Shown: piece after piece, positions 41,939-52,850 of the stretch
Numbering within the stretch: position 1 is the stretch's first letter
Layout: each line of letters starts with the position of its first letter
Position numbers and translations under genes: made by a program
Assembly (NCBI GenBank): GCA_951799405.1
Contig: OX637345.1
Span: 7,750,001-7,814,000, forward strand
Origin: Agapetus fuscipes
Taxonomy: Eukaryota; Arthropoda; Insecta; Trichoptera; Glossosomatidae
Reading direction: 5' to 3'
Length of the DNA: 64,000 bases
Notes under the pieces: model-generated
What the model was told of the DNA's origin: nothing
Databases searched by the model: none
Seen by the model: only the letters and a program-made list of their open reading frames with translations

Positions 41939-42499
41939 TTACGAAACGTCACTTTGTACCGCCGATGTGGGCAAAAAAAACGGCTCACTGCCAACAAAAT
42001 ATCAACAAAACATAAAAATGTTGCACACAAGACGTATCACACATTCATGAGAGGCGCAACAAACACACTGCTGACATTCTTATCGCGTTAATTGCATCGG
42101 AATCTCACAAATTGCTAAGGGATGCCGCGAGCACCGCACACCCAGTAGCAGCCATTTCTAAAAAAAGGCAACTTGCGCCCGCAACTAAATGGATAGCCCC
42201 GTTGTAGAACCGCGCGGCTATTTTCGGAACTTACGACAACTTTTTACTGTGAATAGTTGAACTCGATTGCACTGAAATATAACTAATGTAGACTTTATTT
42301 AAAACTAAAATTCCTATCTCACAGATGTAAAATCGACAGATATTTGGACTACTTCCAAGATTCGCCGATAGGAATGTTGCGGTGGGTTTTGTGGAAATCC
42401 CTACACGATGAAAGAAAATTCCTGTTGATGAAAAATGACAATTTTTTTCATTCAAAATAAAGTCGACAAATACTTCAAAATTTATTGATGCTCTAGGAA

Positions 42500-42945
42500 G
42501 CGCATCGTCACAAGTCAAGGAGGGTCACAGAAAGGGAGGTGAGGTTGGGTTGCTAATCTCCTTAGCCACCAATAACAAAATACTGATTAGTTTTTCCTTT
42601 GCAACCCGTTCGGATGACATCACATTCAGAGGAGCTTAGGTAATTAAGTACTCTGACTCTATAAGACTTTTGGAAGACATGCTGGATCGGAATCTTATAA
42701 TGAAGGAGCAGGTCTTTTCATGATGGCTGCATTTTTCTTTTACTTCACCAAGTAACGGCCATCTATGTTATCGCGGGTTGTGATTTAAACATTGGTGGGT
42801 GCTTTTGTGATATTTCGAATGAAGTCCGCACATGAATTGGCATAGACAATATTGGATCGTCACCCAGCCGTGTTGCTAGGGAAAAGGCATACAAATATTT
42901 TGTTAGTCGTTGCTAAGGATGGCAGTCGCATACAAGACTGATATT
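42500..42945. mobile_element. MITE M10 in the drk-Ucp4 intergenic region
   Basis: Left arm around GGTTGCTAATCTCCTTAGCC and right arm around TCGTTGCTAAGGATGGC are imperfect inverted repeats of about 75 bp. Related to 52370-52850. Confidence 0.65.
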
Positions 42946-43011
42946 TCTCGCCGTTAAAAATTCCAAATTCAAAAATGTTCCAACCTCATTTATTATTGTT
43001 CTATGCAATAA

Positions 43012-43270
43012 TTCCTTGACTTATAGGTTGGTATGAGGCTACCCACCCATACTGTAAAAAATGGTTCATTTTGCCAATGTCACCCCTGTTTCAAAGAACG
43101 TCGGCAAGAGTTGCAGGGCTTATGTTCATTTGAGATTGGGTTTTTATATTGTAGGTCAACATGAGGCATATGTTAGCGCGAATGTATACGTATCTACTTG
43201 TGGGAATGCATTTAAGTAATATGAATATTAAATTATATTTATCTTTGCAACTTAGATTTAGATTTAGATT
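43012..43270 (+). mobile_element. SINE1 copy, full length
   Basis: TTCCTTGACTTATAGGTTGG to CAACTTAGATTTAGATTTAG. Lies about 600 bp upstream of the Ucp4 start. Confidence 0.9.
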
Positions 43271-43874
43271 ACATTGGCCAACCAAAAAGGTAACTAAACA
43301 GATTTCAGCCTGTTCTGAATGTGACCGCTAGACTGTTTTTAGGAATGTAAAATTCTTTCACATTACTCAGCTGCTGTTGAAAAGACTGCATTGGCTTTAT
43401 TTTCTTGAGAAGGTGGAATGGCGTACATGTTTTCCTCCTGCTCCTCCTTGTCGGTCAAATACAAAAGTGTGTGCTGTACTGTACCCATACATTGAACACG
43501 CACAATCACATAAGTATGCGAGTGATAAATGTATGCGTACAGTACACACTCACGCTTCTTCATCGCAGGAGCGCAAAGTTAATCTTGTTCTCTATTCATT
43601 ATTTTCCATACTTGTAGGGAATATTCCGCTCTCATCACATTACTGGCATTATCAGTGTTACCAAGCTGGAGAAAAAAAACTTTCGCCGTTTTTAGAAAAA
43701 GAAACCGAAGAAAGTAATTTATCTGTCAAAGGTCGCTTACATCAAAATAATCCTCATGTTGTGATAACATTCAATAATTAAAATGTGTCACACTGGCCGA
43801 ATATTTTACAATAAAATCGCTCAAAGAAACGTGTTGGCTTGTCACAATTTCAATTCGTCCAATTTATATCCATA
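43271..43874 (+). other. Ucp4: Sequence upstream of the Ucp4 start
   Basis: Should hold the Ucp4 promoter and 5' UTR. I see no clear TATA box or initiator. The ORF at 43377-43781 lacks conserved features and is not called. Confidence 0.35.
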
Positions 43875-43974
43875 ATGCCGCCTGTCTTGTTACAAAAAAA
43901 AGATCTAGGATGTGCCGACAAAATATGGTGCACATATCTAGTGTCAGTCTTTGCTGCCAGTATTGCTGAATTCG
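43875..43974 (+). CDS. Ucp4: Ucp4 exon 1
   Basis: Residues 1-33 plus one base. Starts [10 protein letters not shown] and continues into transmembrane helix 1 ([13 protein letters not shown]). Donor GTATAA. It is the least certain exon because the first residues are not conserved. Confidence 0.85.
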
Positions 43975-46900
43975 GTATAACACCCATGTCTCTTAAACTC
44001 ATCTCATTGATCAAATATCTCTGATTTTCATTGCGTATTCTCATTTTAATGCAACTTCCTTTTGCATAACAAAAAAAAAAAAACAAAAGCATTGACCTCT
44101 GTAGGATTTTATTTTTTTTAGTTGGTAACTCTTAACCACAGAACAGAATTTTATCATGACTCACAGGTTCATCGGAATTTAACCAGTTTCTCATATTGAT
44201 TACTCATTCAATATTAATTCATGGAATAACATGGACTAAATAACTATTTCCTGTAGGTACTTTAACAGTCAACTTTAATCTCTCAAGTCTCTTCCCTTTG
44301 AAGAATAATCTGATACACAGGCCTGGATTAAGGGCGGTTCGAGCAGTGCGACTGCACCAGGGCCCCCAAAGACTTAAAAGAAGAATAATATTATTTTCTT
44401 TGAAAGCCCCAACCAAAGGCGGCAATCTAGAATATCACTGGAGATCATTTTATCATTGTTTTTGTATATTTATGTTGCTTTTGAGAAAATCCTTGATTTA
44501 TTCTATGCGACCATAGATCTCTTTATTGACCTCTTTCTAAGTAAGCAGAGTTTTTTAATGGTTCCTGAAGAAGCATAAGCAATGTTGTAAAGTAACTTTA
44601 AATATGTCACCAGTTAATATAAACTTATACAGAGAATTTAAAACATTTTAAATTTGCACAAAAATCAAAGTTTCGCAACTGCTCAATAGATGGCATGAAA
44701 ATTGTTAAACTTCACTCAGGTTTGTTTTGTTTCCCAAAAAGTTACTTAAAGAATGTGAGGTTTGGCCCCATGTCTGTCCTTACACCAGGGCCCCTAGTAG
44801 GCTTAATTCACACCTGCAGTTGTGAATGGCTTCCATGAAAAATATGTTTTAGTTATTTAGAATTCCGTGACTTATTGGTATGAGGTTGACCACCCATACT
44901 GTAAAAAATGGTTCACTTTGCCAATGTCACCCCTGTGTCAGGGAAGGTCAGCAAAAGTTGGAGGGTTTATGTTCATTTGAGGTTTTGATTTTATTTGTAA
45001 GTACACATTCAGCATTTGTAAGCGTGAACTACACGTGTTTGTTTGTGGGCATGCATTTGATATGAGCTTTAAATGTTAATATATCTTTGCAACTTAGATT
45101 ATAGAGATTATAGAATGAAATTTAAATATATATATTTGTGGAAAGGAATGCAATTCACCAACCTATTTTGCCTGGCCAGTTGTCTTCATGCGAAAGCAGA
45201 AGCTTGTGTGCATGCAATGGCATCTGTTGAACAAGGGGCGAAGTTATGGTAAAGTGGGCCAGATGCAGATTCGCACCAACGTTATTCTGTTCCAAATACG
45301 CCAGTCGAACATGCGCCTCTACCCCCTCGGCCATAACACCGACTTCTTCTTCCTCGAATAAGAATTTTAGGCTTACACTTTCTTCTTCCTCTCCATTCCT
45401 CCCTATCCAAGGCAATCTCTTTGAGTTCCTTGTAGCCGGAACATCACATTTCTGTAAATATATCCTTTAGGAACTCTCGGCATGATCCTCATCGAGCATT
45501 TGTCTCCGTCCCCATCCCCTATATTATGTTACTCAAGAGACCTTCATGGCGTATGGTGTTTCCTATCCATTTTACACACTTTTCAGACAAGATTTTTGAG
45601 CAGAAATCTTCTTCCTTTGATTGTTTGGAGAACCTCATGAACTTGTTATGTGATCATATCTTGCGAAAGCACCCTTGCAGTGACAGAAGTCACAAAATGT
45701 CATCATCATCACACCACTAAATCTGTGTTATAAAAATATCTCCCCATCCTTATCCTCCCCAAAACACAAGCTATGCTTACTTTGGGGAGTATGTATTGTA
45801 ATAAGATTTATTTTATTTTTTATTGATATATTTTGTACATATTGATCTATAATCTAAGTTGCAAGGATATATTCATTTATAGCTCTCAGATGTATGCCCA
45901 CAAACAAACATGTGTAGTTCGCGCTTACAAATGCTGATTGTGTACTTACAAACAAAATCCAAACTCAAATGAACATAAGCCCTGCAACTCCTGCCGACAT
46001 TCCCTGAAACAGGGGTGACATTGGCAAAGTGAACCATTTTTTACAGTATGGGTGGTCAGCCTCATACCAACCTATAAGTCAAGGGATAAAAAACAATAAA
46101 GACCTTATGATTATGATTATATTATCTTCTTATTTTTTAGTGACGTATCCTTTGGATTTAACTAAAACTCGTCTTCAAATACAAGGAGAGCTAGCCAAGA
46201 AAGATGGGAAACCGGTGAGTCATATATTTATCTTGTTTAAGATTTGTAACTCCTGGGCATATTATACAGGGCTCATAGGATCTTCACTTCAATCTGCAAC
46301 AGTGTTTGGTGAGGGTGATTTTACAGTGGCGACTCCAAGGGCATGGAACCGACTGCCACCTGTGCTTCGAGAGATTGCCGACAGCAGTCACTTCAAGAGA
46401 TGTCTCAAGAATTATTTGTTCATCCAATCTTTCAAGGCGCCTTTGGAGTGACAATGTCAGAAAATAGCGCTAGGGCATACACGGCTGAGTTGCTCGGGAA
46501 AAGGCTAAATAATATTGTTTTATCTAAATATTCTAATTTCTTTATTAACTTATCAAGTAAGGCCGGTCCATAGTCCAGTGGCAACACTTCGGACTCGTAA
46601 ATGGAAGGCTGTGGGTTCTAATCCCGGAGGAGTACAAAAAATATACCATTTATATTTTCAAATATGCTCTTCGCTAGGTTGAAAAATTCATAAAATCTTT
46701 ACCAAAGACCGGTCACTAAAGGTGCATCCAGCCCCATAGCGGCTGGGTCTTGCTTGAGTATTGCGGATTTGTAGCGACGACCTAGCTCGTAAACATTTCT
46801 GTGGCACTACAACAAGTGTCATAGACCCTTACAGGGCTATTCTTAGACATTTTAGTCCTCAGTTGAGCCCACGCTTTGACAAACTAATGATGCATTTGTA

Positions 46901-49900
46901 TGAAGACCTGTCAATCCAAGATGGCCGCAAGTGAACAGCTGATTTGTCTTCATACAAATATTACCAAATTCGGTAGGTAAGAATGATCGTGGTGATGAAA
47001 ATTTCAGCCCAGGCATCATTAGTTTGTCAAAGCGTGGGCTCAACCGACGACTAAAATGTCTAAGAATAGCCCCGCTAGAGTCTCTGAAATCTAGGGAGTC
47101 TCTTGCACAGGATTGCTTAAGAAAAAAAACTGCTGCACTCAAGAGTATAAAACATTGACAAAAACTTCCCCTGTGTAAATTGAAAATGTATGGAACTTAG
47201 GACAGCATTCCTAGTGAGTGATTAAGTTTACATGTTTTTTTCAATTGATGTAATTGAGGGGAATTTACATATTATGTTTTTTACTCGGGGTTCTAAAGTC
47301 ATTGATTTATAGCGTCAGCTTCCTGATTTGGTTCCAATTTAAAAAAAAAAAAAAATTCTATAGGCAGCTTACCGTGGAATGCTGGGCACGGGTCTGGGCA
47401 TCGTCAGGGAGGAAGGCCTGCTCAGGCTGTGGCAGGGCATCCCCCCAGCGCTGGCCAGGCACGTGGTGTACTCTGGCACCAGGATCGTCCTCTACGAGAA
47501 GCTGAGGAAGGACGTGTTCAAGAAGAAGGATGACGAGATGTTTGCCCTGTGGAAGTCTGCTTTGTGTGAGACAACTTTTCCCAAGCTTTCTTTCCAATCT
47601 GGCTGTTTATGTATTCAACTGCGTAAGCTGTCACTTTAAAGAATTGTCAACCTTTCCACGTATTTGGTGCGATTCTATAATATATGTTGCTTATTAAATA
47701 ATCTATAATCTTAGTTGCTAATATATATTGCATTTGATATTCATATTGAATGCATTCCCACAAGCAGACACGTCTAAGTTCACGCTTAAACACTCTGCAT
47801 GTGGACTTACAATCCAAATGAACATAAGCCCTTCAACTCTTGCTGATCATCCCTGAAATAAGGATTAAAGATTTATATTATTATTATAGATGATAGATAA
47901 ATTACAAAGATATATTGACATTTAAGGTGTATACTCAATACACGTCATGCTATTGTAACAATTGAAAAAGATAGAAACTGTGCGCTTTTTAGAAAAACAT
48001 GAAATAATTTTTATGAGGCTTTTTTTGACTTATTGGTTGGCACGTTGGACTATGAGGTCCAGGTATTGTTTTATTAATGAAATATTGTTATTGTTGCAGG
48101 TGGCATAAGCTCAGGCATGGTGAGCCAGTGGCTGGCCTCGCCCGCCGACCTGGTGAAGGTGCAGGTGCAGATGGAGGGGCGCAGGAGGCTACTGGGGGAG
48201 CCAGCCAGGGTGCGCGGGGCCTGGGACGCCTTCACGCAGGTGCTGAGGGCGGGAGGGGTGCGCGGACTGTGGAAGGGTAACACTCACAATCTCTTCATAA
48301 CACACAATCTCGTCAATAGTATAGTTGGATAAGGCACTCAGATTAGTATTTGAAAAAAAGTTTGAGTCCCGTAGTGTTGCATTGACAATAACTTTAACCC
48401 TGATAAGATAGATATCATTACGTTACTGTTAATTAATAATTCATGAAAATAAAATATTAACTGTGTCTTGCCAGGCCAAGATAGGTTAGTGAATTGCATT
48501 CTTCTTCACAAATATATTTTGTAAAAAAAATAAAAAAGTATTGGAGTCCCACACTGATCTTGTGCAAGAATTAGTATGTATTGCCCAATACTAAAATATC
48601 CTCATCAAAAAGCCATAGATCTGAGGAGGGAAATATGGAATCATTTTGCTTTTATGAATTCTGCAAAAATATATTCAATTTAACATGAATATTTAATGTA
48701 CGCACACAAGAAGACATATTCAAGTTTACACATGCTACGTATGCCATCATTATCATTGGCATAATAACCCGGGGTGGGTCTTGGCCTCCCTCATGAACCG
48801 CTGCCATCGCTGTCTATCCAACGTCTTCCTCCTCAAGTCCTATATTCCCACTGCACGGCAATCCGCCACCACTCTTGCTCGTGGTCTTCCCACTGTCCTG
48901 CGTCCTTCTGGGTTCGTCATCACAATCATCTTCTCCAGGCTCCGATAGTCCATTTGCTGTATGTGTCCCAGCCAATACAGTCTTTTGACCTTTATTGAGC
49001 AGACCACATTAGCGTCCTGGTACAGCTCATACCATTCGGAGTTATATCTTCTTCTGCATATGTTTCTGTCCTTTATTAGACCATAAATACAACAAAGTAT
49101 TTTCCTTTCCAAGACGTTGAGAGCTATGTATGTACCTACAAAATAAAACCCACACCTTAAAAAACGGCAACTCTCCGTATTATTGTCTTGTCTTGTATCC
49201 TGCCGCCATTCCTCTAGGGGTGGCCGGTACCTCCACACAAGTGCCTCCACTTGACTCTGTCCTTGCATACTTCTTTCATCTCATCTAGTTTCATCACTCT
49301 TTTCATGCACGCTCTTCTCTTGTTTCCACTCTGTAGATTCCATTAATTCGCAATCTTACTTATCTGATCAATCCATTCTTTCCTAGGTCTTCCTCTTCCA
49401 CGCTTACCGTATTACGATTATAATATTATCATGATATTATTCTGCAGGCTCCGTCCCCAACATGCAGCGCGCAGCCCTGGTGAACCTGGGCGACCTGACC
49501 ACTTACGATATGGCCAAGCAGCACATCATGAAGCACACGGGCCTGGCTGACCGCTGGCCGCTCCACACTCTGGCCAGCTCGGCGGCTGGCCTGGTGGCCG
49601 CTGCTCTGGGAACTCCCGCTGACGTGGTCAAGACGCGCATCATGAACCAGCCCACTGATGCTAACGGACGGTAAATAATCATACTAGCTGATTCAACTGG
49701 CATCCTAACCTAATCAGTGTCTCCTAAGTTCTTACAGTGCTATTCACAAAACATTTAATCCATAGCTGATGTACAGATCATCAATTTTGTGTATGAAAAA
49801 TTCACTGTAGGCTGCGGATTAGCCATGACATGACATTAGCCAGAGACAGATGGCTGGCACAACAAGGCACTGCCTTTAGAAGATGATAATGAATACAAAC

Positions 49901-50197
49901 ACTTTATTTTTACAATGGCAGATAGCAGAGGTCAACTTCGATGATATGCATAGATGAGTGCAAGTCTTCATGACATCCATACTTACAGGATTAATAAGTT
50001 TATCTCCTTCATTTTCCAGGGGCCTCTACTACACTTCTTCCTGGGACTGCCTTCGTAAGACTGTCGCAGGAGAGGGCTTCTTCGCCCTATATAAAGGCTT
50101 CCTCCCTGTCTGGATCCGCATGGCCCCATGGTCTCTGACCTTCTGGCTTTGCTTTGAGAAACTCCGATTCACCACCATCCCACCCAGCGAAGCGTAG
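43875..50197 (+). CDS. Ucp4: Mitochondrial carrier of the UCP4 type, complete, 6 coding exons
   Basis: SLC25-family inner-membrane carrier; it resembles insect UCP4 along its whole length. UCP4 proteins are reported as uncoupling-type carriers, but the transported substrate cannot be read from sequence. Exons 43875-43974, 46141-46214, 47364-47565, 48100-48276, 49448-49670 and 50020-50197 join to 317 residues plus TAG, with GT/AG at every intron. The three carrier repeats carry PLDLTK (37-42), PADLVK (140-145) and PADVVK (241-246), and the companion motifs LWQG, LWKG and [16 protein letters not shown] near the C-terminus is typical of UCP4. The start is the first in-frame ATG before the ADKIW segment; an upstream non-coding exon cannot be excluded. 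drk is divergent upstream and DRG2 lies downstream on the same strand. The first AATAAA after the stop (about 50437) lies inside a MITE. Confidence 0.93.
44863..45114 (+). mobile_element. SINE1 copy, near full length
   Basis: TTCCGTGACTTATTGGTATG to CAACTTAGATTATAGAGATT, in Ucp4 intron 1. Confidence 0.87.
45746..46112 (+). mobile_element. LINE 3' end (27.6-kb family) split by SINE1
   Basis: CCTCCCCAAAACACAAGCTA, CTTTGGGGAGTATGTATTGT and TTTTGTACATATTGAT match 30248-30345. After the SINE1 the 3' end resumes as AAAAAACAATAAAGACCTTA with a TGATTATGATTAT tail. Confidence 0.88.
45847..46084 (-). mobile_element. SINE1 copy, near full length
   Basis: Inserted in the LINE 3' end with a direct GAT at 45844-45846 and 46085-46087. 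The empty site is at 30336-30350 (TACATATTGATAAAAAAC). Confidence 0.9.
46141..46214 (+). CDS. Ucp4: Ucp4 exon 2
   Basis: Residues 34-58, carrying the first carrier signature [14 protein letters not shown]. Acceptor TTTTAG, donor GTGAGT. The acceptor lies only about 30 bp after a LINE 3' end (45746-46112). Confidence 0.93.
46290..46455 (+). pseudogene. LINE ORF2 C-terminal fragment (L4)
   Basis: Open frame [20 protein letters not shown], then [20 protein letters not shown] and stop. In Ucp4 intron 2; the relative at 7060 is more decayed. Confidence 0.82.
46564..47130 (+). mobile_element. SINE2 with LINE-type (type-B) tail, split by MITE M2
   Basis: tRNA-like head GGTCCATAGTCCAGTGGCAA, a B-box region GGGTTCTAATCCC, and the common body to CGACGACCTAGCTCG. 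Then, instead of the type-A tail, ACAACAAGTGTCATAGACCC and, after the MITE, AATCTAGGGAGTCTCTTGCA and an A-run, as in the LINE at 33255-33341. Confidence 0.85.
46832..47075. mobile_element. MITE M2, copy 2
   Basis: Ends CAGGGCTATTCTTAGACATT and TGTCTAAGAATAGCCCCGC, flanked by TA at 46830-46831 and 47076-47077. Removing it restores GACCCTTAGAGTCTCT as in the LINE tail at 33289. Confidence 0.9.
47165..47300. repeat. Interspersed repeat R10
   Basis: Matches 11165-11310 around CTAGTGAGTGAT, with ACTTCCCCT and GAGGGGAA words in opposed positions. Confidence 0.5.
47364..47565 (+). CDS. Ucp4: Ucp4 exon 3
   Basis: Residues 59-125 plus one base: matrix loop and helix 2 of repeat 1, then the start of repeat 2 ([30 protein letters not shown]). 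Donor GTGAGA after TTG T; this choice matches the length of the family alignment through CGISSG. Confidence 0.92.
47699..47875 (-). mobile_element. SINE1 copy, head missing
   Basis: ATCTATAATCTTAGTTGCTA to CATCCCTGAAATAAGG, in Ucp4 intron 3. Confidence 0.8.
48100..48276 (+). CDS. Ucp4: Ucp4 exon 4
   Basis: Residues 126-184 plus one base. Contains [20 protein letters not shown], the second carrier signature, and ends at GLWK. Acceptor TTGCAG, donor GTAACA. Confidence 0.94.
48655..48745 (-). mobile_element. SINE1 fragment, weak
   Basis: GCAAAAATATATTCAATTTA, ACGCACACAAGAAGACATAT and ACACATGCTACGTATGCC align with the 3' half of SINE1. Confidence 0.5.
48765..49125 (-). pseudogene. LINE reverse transcriptase C-terminus (RTE-like)
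   Basis: Minus-strand frame reads [20 protein letters not shown], then [12 protein letters not shown], the RWLGH..RM...GRRP.GRPR pattern of RTE-type LINE C-termini. It lies in Ucp4 intron 4. Confidence 0.8.
49190..49415 (-). pseudogene. LINE C-terminal fragment (R8)
   Basis: Reverse complement reads [20 protein letters not shown], then [12 protein letters not shown] and [10 protein letters not shown]. Best preserved copy of R8. Confidence 0.78.
49448..49670 (+). CDS. Ucp4: Ucp4 exon 5
   Basis: Residues 185-258 plus two bases. Contains [14 protein letters not shown] and the third signature, [16 protein letters not shown]. Acceptor CTGCAG, donor GTAAAT. Confidence 0.94.
50020..50197 (+). CDS. 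Ucp4: Ucp4 exon 6 with stop
   Basis: Residues 259-317 and TAG. Contains [20 protein letters not shown], the last transmembrane helix. Acceptor TTCCAG. Confidence 0.94.
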
Positions 50198-50254
50198 GCA
50201 ACTAGGAAACCAAATTAAACACTGATTTTAGTCATTGAAGTTGTTTACATATCG

Positions 50255-50510
50255 ATACCTTAAAGGTAAAACTGAACAAGTTACATATGAAGCTAGCATG
50301 AGTTTCTCAGATAAATGCACCGTTTTCCCTATTTTCTACGAGAGAAAACACAATGTAGGTATTGAAGTCCTGTAGTATAGAAGTTTTTCATAAGCACTAT
50401 CTTATTATTAGTACACTTACTATGAGAAGTTACTCCCAATAAAATGTTTAATCCACGATTACTCAAATCAGTACTTAGTCAGTTTTACATTTAAGGTGGC
50501 AATATAATAG
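50255..50510. mobile_element. MITE M9, uninterrupted copy in the Ucp4 3' flank
   Basis: Ends ATACCTTAAAGGTAAAACTG and AGTTTTACATTTAAGGTGGC. Starts about 55 bp after the Ucp4 stop and carries an AATAAA near 50437. Confidence 0.82.
50437..50442 (+). promoter_or_regulatory. Ucp4: Candidate Ucp4 polyadenylation signal
   Basis: First AATAAA after the stop at 50197, inside MITE M9. Functional use is inferred. Confidence 0.45.
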
Positions 50511-50824
50511 TAAGCTTTCAATATTAATTACACTTTTTGTGTATTAGAACTTACATTATTCTTGACGTTTCGTTGGCGACATAGTCAATATCTTCAGAAG
50601 TTACCCTCTCTGCACGATGATTGAAGATGAACTGATTTTAAAATCATAAATTATTATTGCTCACCTTTAAACGAAGATTATAATTATGCTTGGGAATGTA
50701 ACAGTAATAGTCACTTTGATTTTGTTTCTTAATACTCAATCCAGAGTCAACCGGTGGCCGTGTAAGCCTAAAACTCCTATTCAAATATTCTCGCCAATGG
50801 CACGACAGCCTTCTAGCAAAGCAT

Positions 50825-50950
50825 TCTAATCTAATCTAAAGCATTCTAATCTAAACTAATCTAAGTTGCAAAGATATGCAATATTGGGGATTCACATTAT
50901 ATGCATTTTCACAAGCAGACACATATAAGTTTGCGCTTGCTTGCGTATAA
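50825..50950 (-). mobile_element. SINE1 3' part
   Basis: TCTAATCTAAACTAATCTAA tail, then GTTGCAAAGATATGC and TTTCACAAGCAGACACAT. Head absent; it runs into a SINE2 tail. Confidence 0.82.
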
Positions 50951-50954
50951 GTGC

Positions 50955-51250
50955 GGGAGACTCCCTAGATTCTAGAGACTGTAGGGGTCTATGACACTTG
51001 TTGTAGTGCCGCAGAGGTGTATGAGCTTGATCGTCACTACAAAGCGCCAATACACAAGCAAGACCCAGTTGCTGTAAGGCTGGATGGACCTTTGGTGACC
51101 GGTCATTGGTAAAGGTTTATGAATTTTTCAACCCAGCGAAGAGCAGATTTGAAAATATAAATGGTATATTTTTTGTGCTCCGCCGGGATTCGAACCCACA
51201 ACCTTCCCATTCAGAGTCCGCAGTACCACTACGGACTACGGACCGGCTTA
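50955..51250 (-). mobile_element. SINE2 with LINE-type (type-B) tail
   Basis: Reverse complement: tRNA-like head with GGGTTCGAATCCCGGCGGAG, the body CTGGGTCTTGCTTGTG, then GTGCCGCAGAGG-complement and AACAAGTGTCATAGACCCC followed by GAATCTAGGGAGTCTCCCGC. Confidence 0.87.
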
Positions 51251-51825
51251 GGATCGTTTATAATGAACTCAAGTTGTTTTTCAGCGAGTCAAAATAATTG
51301 TTTCTTCTTCTTCCTCAGCCTTTCTCAGTTCATTCCTGGAAGTAGACCTCATCCAGTCTGCTGAGGTTGCCTTTGCTCTCCTTGCCTTTCAACCGGCTGC
51401 TGTATTCAGCTTTTTTTTAATTCAACAATTCAATGTTTACTTGGAGGGAGTTGACGATAATTGACTATGTTTGCTAAATGGGTTGGTGACTACCTGTTGG
51501 TCCGCAGGGACTATTTTATTTCATGCCTACCCTGCAGGCAAGCCTGTCAAGCATTCCCCTATCCGCCACCTTGGGGATGCTCTGTGCAGGGGTTACAGGT
51601 TCCTCTGACAGAATATAATTGTTTGGTTGCTAAAACTTAGTTTAGTAAATAATAGATGAGTTAAAAATGCACACCTGTAGTGATAGATAAGCAACGATTG
51701 TAGATATTGTCAATTATTTAAATATTGAAGTCAATTGATGTAATATAGCTGAGATTCTCTAAGCCATCTATCTGGTTTGTATCTTCGATAAGTCAACTTG
51801 GAAAAAAAATCCCAATTTAATATTT

Positions 51826-52162
51826 CTGAAACAAGGGAAACATTGGGTAAGTGAACCAATTTTTCCAGTATAACTGATCACCCTCAAACTACCCTATAAG
51901 TCAAGGAACCTTACCTTTCCGTTACAAAAGATTAATACATAATCTATTATCTGAGTTGCAAAGATATACCAACATTTTGAATTAATATAAAATGTATGCC
52001 CACAAGCTGACACATGTAATGTTTGCATGTGTATGTGCAAAATTAAATTCCAAATCTCAATTTTGCCGACCTTCTGTGAAACAGGGTTGACATTGGCAAA
52101 ATAAACCAATTCTTACAGTATGGGTAGTCAGCTCAAACCAACCTATTATAAGTCAAGGAACC
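51826..52162 (-). mobile_element. Two SINE1 copies, one partial
   Basis: 51826-51908 is a head piece ending CTACCCTATAAGTCAAGGAA. 51943-52162 runs from ATCTATTATCTGAGTTGCAA to the same end. Both are diverged. Confidence 0.78.
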
Positions 52163-52369
52163 TTTCTGTATAAAAGGGTTAATAAGGACATAAGTAATAT
52201 TAAAGAAAAATTTGTTGTTATTTAGATTGTGTGTTGCAGCTTTTTTGTTATTCAATATTTATGCGTGTTTCCTAAATTGTTTTCTTAAATATTAATATTA
52301 TTGGATTGTAGATCATTTTTACTTTTATTACTTGTAATGAACTCAGTATAAATTCCATAGACAACAAAA

Positions 52370-52850
52370 TATTGATGTCACTTAGCCGGATTGCTCTGGA
52401 AGAGGCAAACTAATATTTTATTATTGTTTGCTAAGTGCCCAAGTCACATAGTAGTGTGATGTTTGCCTGCCGAGAAAAAAATAAATTTCAAAATTTGTGC
52501 CGAGTCGATTGTTTGCTATTATAAACAATCGGTTTCTGAAATTTCATACAAACTGTGTTTGTTTTCGAAAGTTATGATATTTAAATATGTAAATCAACAA
52601 AGTTCATCTTGGCCAACCAGAGACAAGAAAGTGGCCTCTCATGGTCCCTATCGTTATATTATTGCGAGCATCCCAGCAGTGCAGAGAAATGTTTTCTACA
52701 TTTCAAAATAACAAACTTTTTTTTTTTCATCGAGTCAACGTCACAATTGTGTGGGGACTATGATTCTTAGCAACCAATAAAATAATATTTGTTTGCGTTT
52801 TCCCTAGCAAAGGTTAGGTGACGTTACAATTGTTTTGTCTATGGTATTTG
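52370..52850. mobile_element. MITE M10
   Basis: Long imperfect inverted repeats: TGTCACTTAGCCGG...TTTATTATTGTTTGCTAAG at the left and CTTAGCAACCAATAAAATAA...AGGTTAGGTGACGTT at the right. Confidence 0.7.

Noticed and set aside
43377..43781. 134-residue ORF upstream of Ucp4
   Set aside because: No conserved motif, low-complexity His/Ser-rich ends, and it does not splice into Ucp4 in a family-consistent way.
44310..44800. Possible DNA element with repeated CACCAGGGCCCC at 44354 and 44771
   Set aside because: The two words are in direct orientation and I could not find inverted ends or a target duplication.
45155..45415. 86-residue minus-strand ORF with an acidic stretch
   Set aside because: Lies in Ucp4 intron 1, without family match or splice support.
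47358..47597. Minus-strand ORF opposite Ucp4 exon 3
   Set aside because: Antisense shadow of the GC-rich exon.
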